A DNA stretch of 64,000 nt from Calorimonas adulescens (GTDB lineage Bacteria > Bacillota > Thermoanaerobacteria > Thermoanaerobacterales > UBA4877). The stretch lies in the NCBI RefSeq assembly GCF_008274215.1, contig NZ_VTPS01000010.1, forward strand, positions 43,814-107,813, in the 5' to 3' direction. The translations under genes and the position numbers were made by a program. This document shows, one piece after another, positions 55,978-64,000 of this stretch (the first letter of the stretch is position 1; the number at the start of each line of letters is the position of its first letter). A model generated the notes under the pieces. It worked only from the letters and a program-made list of their open reading frames with translations. It was not told the origin of the DNA and searched no databases.

Positions 55978-56249
55978 ATGGCTAATAAAGAAAACAGCTT
56001 AGTACACACAAAATGGATGTGTAAGTATCATATTGTCTTCACTCTTAAGGTACTGAATAAAGATCACAAGGTTATTGGTATGTCCAGTGTTCCAGATTAC
56101 GGAGATTATTTTAGGAAAATTCTTACGCTTACTGTTACTGACATTGAATATAGTGAACCTGGTACTGAAGTGCATGTGGTCTGGGAGACTCAGGTACACG
56201 TCAAAAAAAGATCCATGCTGCTGTAAAGCTAACCCTTTATAAAAAATAA
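55978..56249 (+). pseudogene. Chimera of IS200 transposase start and GcvT-like methyltransferase tail
   Basis: The frame begins MANKENSLVHTKWMCKYHIVF, the N-terminus of IS200-type Y1 transposases, then changes without a stop into VLNKDHKVIGMSSVPDYGDYF and LTVTDIEYSEPGTEVHVVW, the C-terminal end of GcvT/aminomethyltransferase or O-demethylase-like proteins. After about 82 codons a frameshift brings a stop; the original GcvT frame continues IHAAVKLTLYKK to 56249. The catalytic His and Tyr of the transposase are absent. It is DNA debris from an insertion followed by deletion. Confidence 0.75.
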
Positions 56250-56324
56250 CCGTAAAGCTGACTTGAAGGATCTTTAATAATTAAAAGAAATATTATAGAG
56301 ACTCTGGTTATTTGTTAGGAGTTA

Positions 56325-56360
56325 CAGGCATTTTATAAGTGCCTGCCTTTTTGTTTTTTA
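56325..56360 (+). terminator. Terminator
   Basis: CAGGCA (56325-56330) with TGCCTG (56340-56345), then CCTTTTTGTTTTTT. It probably belonged to the methyltransferase operon whose tail lies upstream. Confidence 0.75.
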
Positions 56361-56537
56361 CTCAATTGTTAAAAGTTTTATTACATTATTTCTTAAAAGT
56401 GCTTTTGCAATATCTGATGATAAGAGAGAGAATGTTCGGTGATTTCATATAAAATGCTGGTGTCAGCATGATTTTTACCTACCATCAAATTAAAAATAGA
56501 ATAATAATCTTAAGAAATTAATTTGAAAGATTATTTT

Positions 56538-56921
56538 TCATGGGTTTAGTCTATTACTGAGATTTTTTGTTGAAGTAACCAGTTTATAGTAATCATTTCC
56601 CCAATCACACATCATACTAAGAATAGGCATTAGAGTTTCTCCTAAATTGCTTAATGAATATTCAACCTTTGGAGGAACCTGAGGATAAACTTTTCTAATA
56701 ATTAGATTATCTGCTTCTAGTTCTCTTAACTGTTGAGTTAGCATTTTTTGAGTTATTTGAGGAAGTAATTTTTTTAATTCGTTAAATCGTTGTGTTCCTT
56801 TAGTACCTAGATGCCAAATAATAAGTGGTTTCCATTTTCCTCCGATTAAATCTATTGTAATTTCGAAGGTGCACGTATAACTTTTATTCTTAAATTCTAA
56901 AATATTGCATTCTGATTTCAT
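56538..56921 (-). CDS. HxlR family transcriptional regulator
   Basis: A 127-residue winged-helix regulator. It shows [22 protein letters not shown] with the potential sensing Cys, [21 protein letters not shown] (recognition helix) and [14 protein letters not shown] (wing). The longer frame to 56966 is not supported; GGTGGAG on the minus strand sets ATG 56921. It is divergent from a nitroreductase/flavoprotein pair, a classic arrangement for electrophile or quinone response. It resembles the HxlR at 37.3-37.6 kb. Confidence 0.92.
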   Translation of the reverse strand: MKSECNILEFKNKSYTCTFEITIDLIGGKWKPLIIWHLGTKGTQRFNELKKLLPQITQKMLTQQLRELEADNLIIRKVYPQVPPKVEYSLSNLGETLMPILSMMCDWGNDYYKLVTSTKNLSNRLNP

Positions 56922-56936
56922 GATTCTCCACCTTTC

Positions 56937-56980
56937 TATAGTATATTTTTGGATACTATAATACAAAATAGTGCGTACTT
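56937..56980. promoter_or_regulatory. Candidate HxlR operator region
   Basis: A perfect inverted repeat TATAGTAT (56937-56944) and ATACTATA (56953-56960) with an 8-base spacer, followed by GTGCGTACTT (56971-56980), identical to the box at 37754-37763 in front of the ACGX operon. Confidence 0.6.
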
Positions 56981-57051
56981 GCTATTATTAAACTTGTTTT
57001 TTATAATTATAACATAAATAATAAAAAAAACGATTAGGGAGGAATGCATAA

Positions 57052-57552
57052 ATGGATGCAATATTAAATAGAAAAAGTATAAGAAAGTATAAGAATATAA
57101 AAGTGAGTGATGAGATTGTTCAAGAATTATTAAGAGCGGGTATGGCAGCGCCTTCCGCTGGGAATGAACAGCCTTGGGAATTTATAGTTTTAAGAGATAA
57201 GGAAATTATGAAAAAGATAGCTGAGGTACATCCTTATTCGCAGGCGCTATTAAATGCAGATGTTGCAATTGTAGTTTGTGGGGACGAATCCAAAGAATTA
57301 CTTAAAGGCTTTTGGGTACAAGATTGCTCAGCTGCCACAGAAAACATATTGTTAGCTGCTGAAGATAAAGGCTTAGGTGCTGTATGGTTAGGTGTTTATC
57401 CAGTAAAGGGTAGGGTAGATGCAATAAAAAGACTTCTAAATTTGCCAGATAGTGTAATTCCCTTATCAATAGTACCCGTTGGATATCCAGATGAGCAAAG
57501 AGAACCAGCAGATAGATTTAATAAAGAAAGAATACATTATGACAGATGGTAA
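57052..57552 (+). CDS. Nitroreductase family protein
   Basis: A 166-residue FMN oxidoreductase with AILNRKSIRKYKNIKV and APSAGNEQPWEF at the N-terminus, and GLGAVWLGVYP and VPVGYPDEQ further on. This short form is common in Clostridia. AGGGAGG precedes the ATG. It is likely regulated by the divergent HxlR. Confidence 0.92.
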   Translation: MDAILNRKSIRKYKNIKVSDEIVQELLRAGMAAPSAGNEQPWEFIVLRDKEIMKKIAEVHPYSQALLNADVAIVVCGDESKELLKGFWVQDCSAATENILLAAEDKGLGAVWLGVYPVKGRVDAIKRLLNLPDSVIPLSIVPVGYPDEQREPADRFNKERIHYDRW

Positions 57553-57577
57553 TAGAATCAAAGAGGGGTAATAATAT

Positions 57578-58207
57578 ATGAAGGTTGTTGCATTTAATGG
57601 GAGTCCCAAAAAGGAAGGCAACACGTATCATGCTATAAAAATAGTGGCAGAGGAATTAGAAAAGGAAGGTATAGAGGTCGAGATTATCCATGTTGGGAAT
57701 AAGGTAATAAGAGGATGCCTTGCATGTGATGGTTGTGTGAGAAATGGAAATGAGAGATGTGTCATTGACAATGATGAAGTGAATGAATGGATACAGAAAA
57801 TGAAGGAAGCGGACGGCATAATACTAGGTTCTCCTGTGCATTTTTCCGGTATAGCTGGAACTATGAAATCATTTTTGGATAGAGCATTTTATGTTGCTAG
57901 CAAAGGAATGTTGAGACATAAAGTAGGGGCAGCTGTTGTGGCTGTTAGACGTTCAGGGGGAGTTACTACTTTTGAACAGTTGAATAATTACATTAATTAT
58001 TCTGAGATGCTTATGCCAACTTCAAATTACTGGAATGTAATACATGGAACGGCACCAGGAGAAGCTATAGAAGATGAAGAAGGAACACAAATAATGAGAG
58101 TTCTTGGGAAAAACATGGCATGGCTTATGAAATTAGTCCAAAGCGGAAAGGAAACAGTTAAAGAACCAGAAAAGGAAAACAAAGTATTTACGAACTTTAT
58201 CCGATAA
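57578..58207 (+). CDS. NADPH-dependent FMN reductase / flavoprotein family
   Basis: A 209-residue flavodoxin-fold protein. FNGSPKKEGNT is the FMN phosphate loop, GSPVHFSGIAGTMKSFLDRA the second FMN segment, and RGCLACDGCVRNGNERC a Cys-rich stretch like that of iron-sulfur flavoproteins and NAD(P)H quinone reductases. It follows the nitroreductase by 25 bases and probably provides reduced flavin or detoxifies quinones in the same response. Confidence 0.92.
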   Translation: MKVVAFNGSPKKEGNTYHAIKIVAEELEKEGIEVEIIHVGNKVIRGCLACDGCVRNGNERCVIDNDEVNEWIQKMKEADGIILGSPVHFSGIAGTMKSFLDRAFYVASKGMLRHKVGAAVVAVRRSGGVTTFEQLNNYINYSEMLMPTSNYWNVIHGTAPGEAIEDEEGTQIMRVLGKNMAWLMKLVQSGKETVKEPEKENKVFTNFIR

Positions 58208-58584
58208 ATTGGAAAATCCAACGATATACACAAAAAGTTATAAAGAAAATTGTATCTTTAGTATATTGACTAAAATATTTAAAGGTGGTAATATACAAAA
58301 TATTAAAATAAATTGAAGAGGGGAGGGGGAAAACGGCTATTTATAAATTATTTTATGGTGTTTCGGTTGCTGTTTTATGTGAAAATAAGGCAAAATAGGA
58401 TTAAGCGCGTAAAGTGCCAGATGGATGGGAAGTTGCCACTGGACGAAAAATCCTGGCGATAAATATATTTATGGCCAGTGATTTGCGGTGCTTATTCCGC
58501 ATTCATTATCAAAATGCCTTTTATGGACATCCTCTGCAGCTGGCTTATATGTCCTGCAACGAAGAATAAAAGAGAGGAATCGCT
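58208..58584. other. Gene-free stretch upstream of the fhs remnant
   Basis: No intact gene. A GGGGAGGGGG run (58320-58329) resembles a ribosome site but leads only to a short frame. Around 58405-58575 some frames look protein-like (for example IKRVKCQMDGKLPLDEKSW, then a stop), suggesting more eroded coding DNA that I cannot identify. Confidence 0.4.
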
Positions 58585-58755
58585 ATGAGTTTCAAAAGCG
58601 ACATCGAAATAGCATAGGGAACAGATATGTTTTCGATTGAACAGGTTGCAGAGTCAGCTGGCGTCCAAAAGAAAGATCATGAAATATATGATAACTACAA
58701 TTTATTAAAAGATATTGTCTGCATGAGCCATACTAACATTGCAAAAGTGTTTTAA
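58585..58755 (+). pseudogene. fhs (formate-tetrahydrofolate ligase) N-terminal remnant
   Basis: ATG 58585 follows AGAGAGGAA and reads MSFKSDIEIA, then an in-frame TAG, then GTDMFSIEQVAESAGVQKKD and EIYDNYN. The pattern SDIEIA-x-E-x-M-x-I-x2-IA-x3-G-x5-D-x-E-x-YG-x-Y is the start of formyltetrahydrofolate synthetase. Similarity fades after about 40 codons and the frame stops at 58755. The large catalytic part is missing. Confidence 0.65.
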
Positions 58756-58812
58756 AAGGATGAGACCGGCTTTGCTTCATATACACGCGAAAGTGAGCCT
58801 GTCAATGAATAT

Positions 58813-59712
58813 TTATTCTATTGTATCTTTATTATACTTGCTAAAGAAATAATTCATGAATCTTTTGGTGGCATTACTAATTTTTGCATCTTTTTTTACT
58901 ATAAATCCTGCATCCCAAAACACCGTAGGGGCATCTATGGGTATACAGCATATATTGTTGTATTTCTCAACATGAGTTAGCTTATCCACAAAAACAAATA
59001 TACCCTTATTTGATTCGACAAAATCGTAAGCGGCATTTAAGTCATGGTTGAATTTAAAATATACATTGGGAATAAATCCTGCTCTATTAAAATGATCCAT
59101 AAGAACAAGTTGAATGCGGAATGTATCATCTAAAAGAATAAATTTTTCATTTTTGAGGTCTTCAAACTTGACGCTTTTTTTAGAAGCTAACGGATTATTT
59201 TTGTTTACTATCGCAATAAGATTCTCTTTTATTAGATGATAGTATTTAAATTTTTTTTCGTCTTTGGGCTTGACAGTAAGAGCCAAATCAAGGGAACCAT
59301 TTAATACATTTAATTCACACTCAACATCAGAATATTCAAATATGTCAATCTCAATATCACAGAACTCTTTTTCAAATTCAACAATTTCTTTTGCTCCTAA
59401 AACCTGCAGAGTTCCTGGCGCAAATCCTATTTTTAGTTTTTCTTTTTGTTTGTCTACGTTGCTGCTTATATCAAAAACAAAATCATCAAAATACTTAACT
59501 AAAGCTTCCGTTTTTGGTAAAATATACTTTCCAAAATCGGTAAGATCGACGCCATTAGAATTTCTGATAAAAAGGGGGGCACCGATTTCTTTCTCTAAAT
59601 TATTAATTCTTTTACTCAGTGCTTGTTGAGTAATAAACAATTCCTTTGCTGTCTTGGTGAAACTATGGTTTTGACACACTTTTATAAAATATCTTAATGA
59701 GGTTATATCCAT
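58813..59712 (-). CDS. LysR family transcriptional regulator
   Basis: A 299-residue regulator with the N-terminal helix-turn-helix (SLRYFIKVCQNHSFTKTAKEL, then ITQQALSKRINNLEKEIGAPLF) and a periplasmic-binding-like effector domain. GGTGG on the minus strand supports ATG 59712 rather than the longer frame to 59760. It is on the same strand as the downstream-coordinate alcohol dehydrogenase and enoate-reductase-like genes and may control them. The effector is unknown. Confidence 0.93.
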   Translation of the reverse strand: MDITSLRYFIKVCQNHSFTKTAKELFITQQALSKRINNLEKEIGAPLFIRNSNGVDLTDFGKYILPKTEALVKYFDDFVFDISSNVDKQKEKLKIGFAPGTLQVLGAKEIVEFEKEFCDIEIDIFEYSDVECELNVLNGSLDLALTVKPKDEKKFKYYHLIKENLIAIVNKNNPLASKKSVKFEDLKNEKFILLDDTFRIQLVLMDHFNRAGFIPNVYFKFNHDLNAAYDFVESNKGIFVFVDKLTHVEKYNNICCIPIDAPTVFWDAGFIVKKDAKISNATKRFMNYFFSKYNKDTIE

Positions 59713-60490
59713 AATACCACCTTTAGTTAACAGAATCGTATCATATAATCTATTATACAACAGATATCCAACAATTCAAATACAGCAATAATTCAAGCAC
59801 CTGCTTTCAATATTTTGGTTATAACGATGAAGCTTGAAATAGATATTTTAGAATAAATGATCGTTGTTTTGCTTCCTTGATGGTCAATATTTTTATACTA
59901 CCGCAGGAAGGTTGAATACTAAACATCTCTCCAGGTTTAATGTGTTTGAGAAATGTAATAGAGATTTAAATGGCAGTGCAATGATTACTGTCTATATGGT
60001 TAGTGGATTGTTCATTGTTAGCTTGGATAAGACCTGGTTAGTAATCTATAATTAAGAATATAAACGATTTTATTCTCCAGACTTTGTGATAGGAACCATT
60101 TTAGGAGAGCATAGGTAGGACTATATACAAGCAGAGATGAAACAAAAAATGAACTTGTTTCCATATATTGGACATCTTGGCAAGACCCATGGTATTATTG
60201 ACGCACAGTTTGTATTCCTGGAAGAGTTTGTATCAGTTTTTGTCATTATGTCCCATATTCCGCTGAATTATTTTATAGCTGATAAAACCTTCTTTGCTGG
60301 ATAGATTATATGAATTCAGCGGAATATGGGTTATGTCAAATAAACTATTACGTAAAGATACGATTTAGTGAATTAATTGTTCAGAGAATATATCCATTCG
60401 TTCAGAATGGAATTTGCTATAGCGTACTTTGACTGTTGTTATTATGATATTACTTAATGTAAAGTTTGGCTAAGTGATACAGTAAGTTAA
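59713..60490. other. Long gene-free stretch with a perfect 18-base inverted repeat
   Basis: No supported gene. CCCATATTCCGCTGAATT (60252-60269) is exactly complementary to AATTCAGCGGAATATGGG (60313-60330) with a 43-base loop. Open frames such as that at 59864-60055 lack ribosome sites and recognisable products. The repeat could be a transcript-end structure or a small mobile repeat. Confidence 0.6.
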
Positions 60491-61633
60491 TCAATAGTTT
60501 TCATACATATTCTCCAATATCTTAACAACCTCATCTTTGCTTAGATTTTTAGGAACAAAGTTATAACATGGATCTTTGAATATCATGTCAGAGGTCTCGA
60601 TTAAATTTTTCTTTGATATCCCCAGTTCCCTCAAAGATCTTATTTCAAGTTTCTTAATGAATTTTCTTATTGCTTCAGCAACAATTTCACCTATTTCTTC
60701 GCTGTTTTCATTTCCGCTAAAAGATATTCCCATTGACTCACCGACAATCTTAACCTTAGAATCGTCAATTCCAGCTGCATACTTCATTACCTCAGGGAGT
60801 GCTAATGCACATGCAACTCCATGTGTAATATGAAATTTTGCCCCCAGAGAATGGGCAATTGCATGGCCTAAGTGAACTAAAGCGTCGTTGAATGCAATAC
60901 CAGCAAAGTTACTTGCCAGTAAAAGGTTACCCCTTGCCTCGATATTTGCACCATCTTTGACAGCAATAGGCAAATATCTCATTATTCTTTTTATTGCATC
61001 TGAAGCTAAAAGTTCAGATTTAGGATTTGGAAACTTTGCTGTAATAGCTTCTGCAGCGTGAGCGAATGCATCCATTCCGGTATGGGCTGTTGTTTCTTGC
61101 GACACACTAACTGTTGCTTCTGGGTCTAATATTCCTAAAGATGCAGCTCCTATCACTGAATTTTTAACATTATTTACAGTATCTGTTATAACAGCCACAC
61201 TTGTACTTTCACTTCCTGTCCCTGCTGTTGTAACCACCATGACAACCGGCACTCCCGGTTTGTAGAATGGATTTCCAAAATATTGGTTTATTGGTGGAGG
61301 ATTATTTACTAAAATATTTATTGCTTTTGCTGCATCCATAGAGCTTCCACCACCTACTGCTACTATTCCATCAATTTTTTCAGCTTTAGCTATTTCTCCA
61401 CCTTGGTCTATTATATAATCTGGAGGTTCAGGTGTTACTTCGTTAAACTCAATTAATTCTACACCTGCACTCAGCAGGCTTTTCTTACACTTTGCGTAAA
61501 CTTCGCTTTTTGCTATAGTTTTTCCTGATACAATCATTATCTTTGTGCATCCTAGTTTTTTAACTTCTTCACCAAGCAAACTGATTGTTCCCTCTCCATA
61601 GATTATCGGACATAATTGTGAATATCTTGCCAT
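60491..61633 (-). CDS. Iron-containing alcohol dehydrogenase
   Basis: A 380-residue group III (Fe-dependent) alcohol dehydrogenase. The NAD(P) motif AVGGGSSMDAAKA is at about residues 93-105, VTTAGTGSE at about 138-146. The metal-binding region includes DAFAHAAEA and GHAIAHSLGAKFHITHG with its three His. Such enzymes reduce aldehydes such as butanal or lactaldehyde or oxidise diols; the exact substrate cannot be read. It lies 21 bases behind the enoate-reductase-like gene, on the same strand. Confidence 0.94.
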   Translation of the reverse strand: MARYSQLCPIIYGEGTISLLGEEVKKLGCTKIMIVSGKTIAKSEVYAKCKKSLLSAGVELIEFNEVTPEPPDYIIDQGGEIAKAEKIDGIVAVGGGSSMDAAKAINILVNNPPPINQYFGNPFYKPGVPVVMVVTTAGTGSESTSVAVITDTVNNVKNSVIGAASLGILDPEATVSVSQETTAHTGMDAFAHAAEAITAKFPNPKSELLASDAIKRIMRYLPIAVKDGANIEARGNLLLASNFAGIAFNDALVHLGHAIAHSLGAKFHITHGVACALALPEVMKYAAGIDDSKVKIVGESMGISFSGNENSEEIGEIVAEAIRKFIKKLEIRSLRELGISKKNLIETSDMIFKDPCYNFVPKNLSKDEVVKILENMYENY

Positions 61634-61654
61634 TTAACTATTCCCCCTTGTAGT

Positions 61655-63622
61655 CTATAAATTATATGCGGTCAAAAAGCCGGTTTCCATTGCATTTCTT
61701 ATTCTTCCAACTTCTCTGGCATCTCCAAGCACAAAAACTCTATCAAAAGCAGATTTTATTTCATCAATTGACTCTTTGGATGGTACTCTTCCAAGGGATA
61801 ATACGACATAATCAAACTCATAATACTCACTTGTTCCGGTTTCAGTATTTTCAAAAACGACATTCTTTCCTTCTATCTTAACCAGTTTGTGCTTGGGATA
61901 CAATTTTACCCCTAAAGGCTTTATATGGTTCATCACATCTATTAAATTCTGGAAGTAAAGTCCCGGACCTATTTCGTCAGCCATTTCAAATACACTAACG
62001 TCATTGCTGTTTGCAGCAAGATAATGTGCTGTCTCAAGACCAGTCATTCCTGAGCCTACAACTGCAATCTTTTTATTATTAAGCTTTACTTTTCCGCTTA
62101 ATATATCCTCAGCTGTTGATACATTTTCTCCTTCTATACCAGGTATTGATTTTGGTATTATCGGGTTTGAACCCTGAGCAATAAACACTGCATACGGGTT
62201 AAGTTCCTTTAAGTCTTCTATGGTAGGCACTGTATTGTACCTTATTTCGACTCCTTCTTTTTCAACCTGTGATTTTAAATAATCTATCAGCCAATTTATT
62301 TTTTCTTTTTTTGGAGGCTTGTTGGCAAGTTGTAACTGACCGCCGAGTTTATCTGATTTTTCAAATATAACAGGTTTATATTTCCTGATAGCTAAAACTC
62401 TTGCAGCTTCAAGTCCTGAAGGGCCTGCACCAATTATGGCTACAACCTTTCCTTCACCATCTTCTTTAAAATTGCTATATTCGTATTCATTTCCACCTTG
62501 TATATTAATGCTACATTGGCAGGACATTCCGCTTGAATCAGCTTTCATTAGTGTTTCCATGCAATGTAGACATGATATACATTTTCTAATTTCATTTACT
62601 CTTCCTTCTTTAGCCTTATTGGACCAATCAGGGTCTGCAAAATGTTGTCTTGCTGATCCAGCAAAATCAATCTTTCCTTCCCTAATCATTTTATCTGCAT
62701 ATTCTGGGTCCCTTATAACTGCAACGCCTATAACGGGTATGTTTACTGCCTTTTTTATAGTTTCCGGTAGATAAATTTTCCACCCCTGTTCGAAAGAAGA
62801 GGGTTCCCATGATACATTCATTGTTTCGTATATTCCACAGCTAATATCAAGTGCATCTACACCAAGTTCTTCCAATCTTTTGGCTATTTTAACGCTTTCC
62901 TCAACATGAAGCCCTTCCTCTGAAAGCCCAACGTACCCTAAAAATTCGTCAACTGATAACCTTACTATCAGTGGGTAATCTTTGCCGCATTTTTCTCTTA
63001 TGCCAATAATTATTTCTTCTAAAAATCTCATTCTGTTCTCGAGGCTTCCGCCATACTTGTCAGTTCGTTTGTTTGTATATGGACTTAAGAACTGATTTAC
63101 CAGGTATCCATGGGCAGCATGTACCTCAACCCCATCAATTCCTGCCTTTTTAAGTCTAACTGCAGCGTTTACAAATTTGTCCACCATGTCTTCGATCTGC
63201 TTAATTGTCATTGCTTCAGTTGGCTGATGCACTACATTGCACTCTACTTCGCTGGGTGCTAACATTGGTAAGTTGCCATTTATAAGGGATATTCCTTGCC
63301 TTCCAGGGTGGTAGATCTGTACGACGATTTTGCTGTCATATTTATGAATTTCATCGGCTAAAGCTTTGAGGCCAGGTATAAATTTATCATCATAAACGCA
63401 TATCTGTTTGCCATTTCCTTTCCCTCTTTCACCATCAACTATTGCACATTCCGTAAATACAACGCCAACCCCGCCTTTAGCCCTTGCACCGTAAAAATAG
63501 ATGTCTTTTTGTGATACAGTTCCATCAGTGTTGGCCAGTGCATTACCCATAGGGGTGAATACTATCCTGTTTTTTGTCTCCATTGTTCCGATTTTTCCCT
63601 TTGAAAATAAATACTCAAACAC
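61655..63622 (-). CDS. Old yellow enzyme/enoate reductase-like flavoprotein
   Basis: A 655-residue multi-cofactor oxidoreductase of the 2,4-dienoyl-CoA reductase/enoate reductase family. The N-terminal FMN barrel (about 1-330) contains VVQIYHPGRQG and VEVHAAHGYLVNQFLSP. The [4Fe-4S] site is CISCLHCMETL with a later CQCS. The C-terminal part binds FAD and NAD(P)H (AIIGAGPSGLEAARVLA, AVVGSGMTGLETAHYLA). It reduces carbon-carbon double bonds of enoates or related compounds. With the adjacent alcohol dehydrogenase it suggests reduction of an unsaturated aldehyde or acid. GGAGGT on the minus strand precedes the start. Confidence 0.93.
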   Translation of the reverse strand: MFEYLFSKGKIGTMETKNRIVFTPMGNALANTDGTVSQKDIYFYGARAKGGVGVVFTECAIVDGERGKGNGKQICVYDDKFIPGLKALADEIHKYDSKIVVQIYHPGRQGISLINGNLPMLAPSEVECNVVHQPTEAMTIKQIEDMVDKFVNAAVRLKKAGIDGVEVHAAHGYLVNQFLSPYTNKRTDKYGGSLENRMRFLEEIIIGIREKCGKDYPLIVRLSVDEFLGYVGLSEEGLHVEESVKIAKRLEELGVDALDISCGIYETMNVSWEPSSFEQGWKIYLPETIKKAVNIPVIGVAVIRDPEYADKMIREGKIDFAGSARQHFADPDWSNKAKEGRVNEIRKCISCLHCMETLMKADSSGMSCQCSINIQGGNEYEYSNFKEDGEGKVVAIIGAGPSGLEAARVLAIRKYKPVIFEKSDKLGGQLQLANKPPKKEKINWLIDYLKSQVEKEGVEIRYNTVPTIEDLKELNPYAVFIAQGSNPIIPKSIPGIEGENVSTAEDILSGKVKLNNKKIAVVGSGMTGLETAHYLAANSNDVSVFEMADEIGPGLYFQNLIDVMNHIKPLGVKLYPKHKLVKIEGKNVVFENTETGTSEYYEFDYVVLSLGRVPSKESIDEIKSAFDRVFVLGDAREVGRIRNAMETGFLTAYNL

Positions 63623-63909
63623 CCTATTACCTCCTTAATAGCTTAAATTTTGTTAAAATATTAACTTATATTGTTTTACATCAAATATATTATATTTTAT
63701 TGCCAGTCTTGTAAAACACTAAACCATTGTGTAAGCCACAACTTTTCGTGGTATCTTAATTATTATGGTGTAGACATTTTTTAGTCTATTGTACCAGAAA
63801 TAATGTTCTAGGAAGGAGAGATATCTTTCTGTAAAAATTGAACTTAGTATTTTAACACATTAGAATCTTTATATTCTATAGCAGATTAGTCTTGAGCAGC
63901 CTGATAGTG
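63623..63909. other. Gene-free stretch upstream of the enoate-reductase-like gene
   Basis: AT-rich sequence that should carry the minus-strand promoter of the flavoprotein/alcohol dehydrogenase pair. I did not find a confident -35/-10 pair or operator. No open frame of note. Confidence 0.4.
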
Positions 63910-64000
63910 TAAAATTTTATTAGGTCACTTAGCAGGAAAAATCAGTCTTGATGTAGAAATAAGACCTCACCATCCTATAATCCGGATGAGTATAAAACTC
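63910..64000 (+). repeat. Dispersed repeat, copy 2 (cut by window end)
   Basis: Starts TAAAATTTTATTAGGTCA and continues with AGACCTCACCATCCT, ATCCGG, GATGAGT, as at 28168-28260. The 3' arm of the hairpin and anything behind it lie outside the window. Confidence 0.7.

Noticed and set aside
59864..60055. 63-codon plus-strand frame
   Set aside because: No ribosome site and no recognisable product; treated as gene-free sequence.

Overview
The window comes from a low-G+C Gram-positive anaerobe of the class Clostridia, most like the Thermoanaerobacterales. The evidence is the conserved Firmicutes order mtaB/rpsU/nfeD-floA/yqfC-yqfD-phoH-ybeY-cdd-era-recO-glyQS-ccpN-ppsR-dgt-dnaG-rpoD, the sporulation genes yqfC and yqfD, a T-box leader, many TTG/GTG starts behind strong GGAGG sites, and oxygen-sensitive or anaerobic enzymes (2-hydroxyacyl-CoA-dehydratase-type proteins, rubrerythrin, an enoate-reductase-like flavoprotein, B12-dependent MetH). 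I cannot name the species.

Layout. 0-20.6 kb is conserved core: tRNA modification, ribosome, FloA membrane rafts, sporulation, rRNA maturation, glycyl-tRNA synthetase, carbon-flux regulators, primase and the main sigma factor. A secreted protein and an endonuclease/phosphatase ORF sit inside this block and look like one gene split in an (AT)n tract. 20.7-23.9 kb holds a two-gene ATP-driven radical-type reductase (one HgdB-like protein, then an HgdB-like domain fused to its own activating ATPase). 23.9-28.2 kb has an HD protein, cysK with a clear promoter/operator, two tRNAs, trmK, a Nif3-like gene and an RNase H gene. 28.6-31.7 kb is a nickel ECF transporter operon headed by nikR. 32.3-35.4 kb has an ISLre2 remnant, the RNase P RNA, rubrerythrin, fxsA and an rRNA methyltransferase.

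35.4-63.6 kb is accessory DNA. A PadR/DUF2812 pair lies between two diverged copies of a structured ~235-bp repeat. An HxlR repressor is divergent from a visibly GC-richer operon (37.8-42.9 kb): an ACGX-repeat RiPP precursor, its radical SAM/SPASM enzyme, two nitroreductases, a class-M sirtuin (catalytic His replaced by Gln), an internally deleted DUF5131 protein, a zinc-macrodomain ADP-ribose hydrolase and an aldo/keto reductase stub. This joins a peptide-maturation system to a reversible ADP-ribosylation pair and is the most interesting part of the window. It ends at an IS4-like element. Then come a metF remnant beside intact metH, two MFS exporters, a two-component system with an ABC exporter, IS200 debris fused to a GcvT-like tail, a second HxlR/nitroreductase module, an fhs remnant, and a LysR/alcohol dehydrogenase/enoate-reductase-like group. 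The window ends in a second copy of a repeat first seen at 28.2 kb.

Themes. Redox and stress modules under HxlR, PadR or LysR control recur across the accessory part, and at least three one-carbon genes (metF, a GcvT-like methyltransferase, fhs) are decayed, which points to a broken methyl-transfer cluster. All calls come from reading the sequence; no database search was run.
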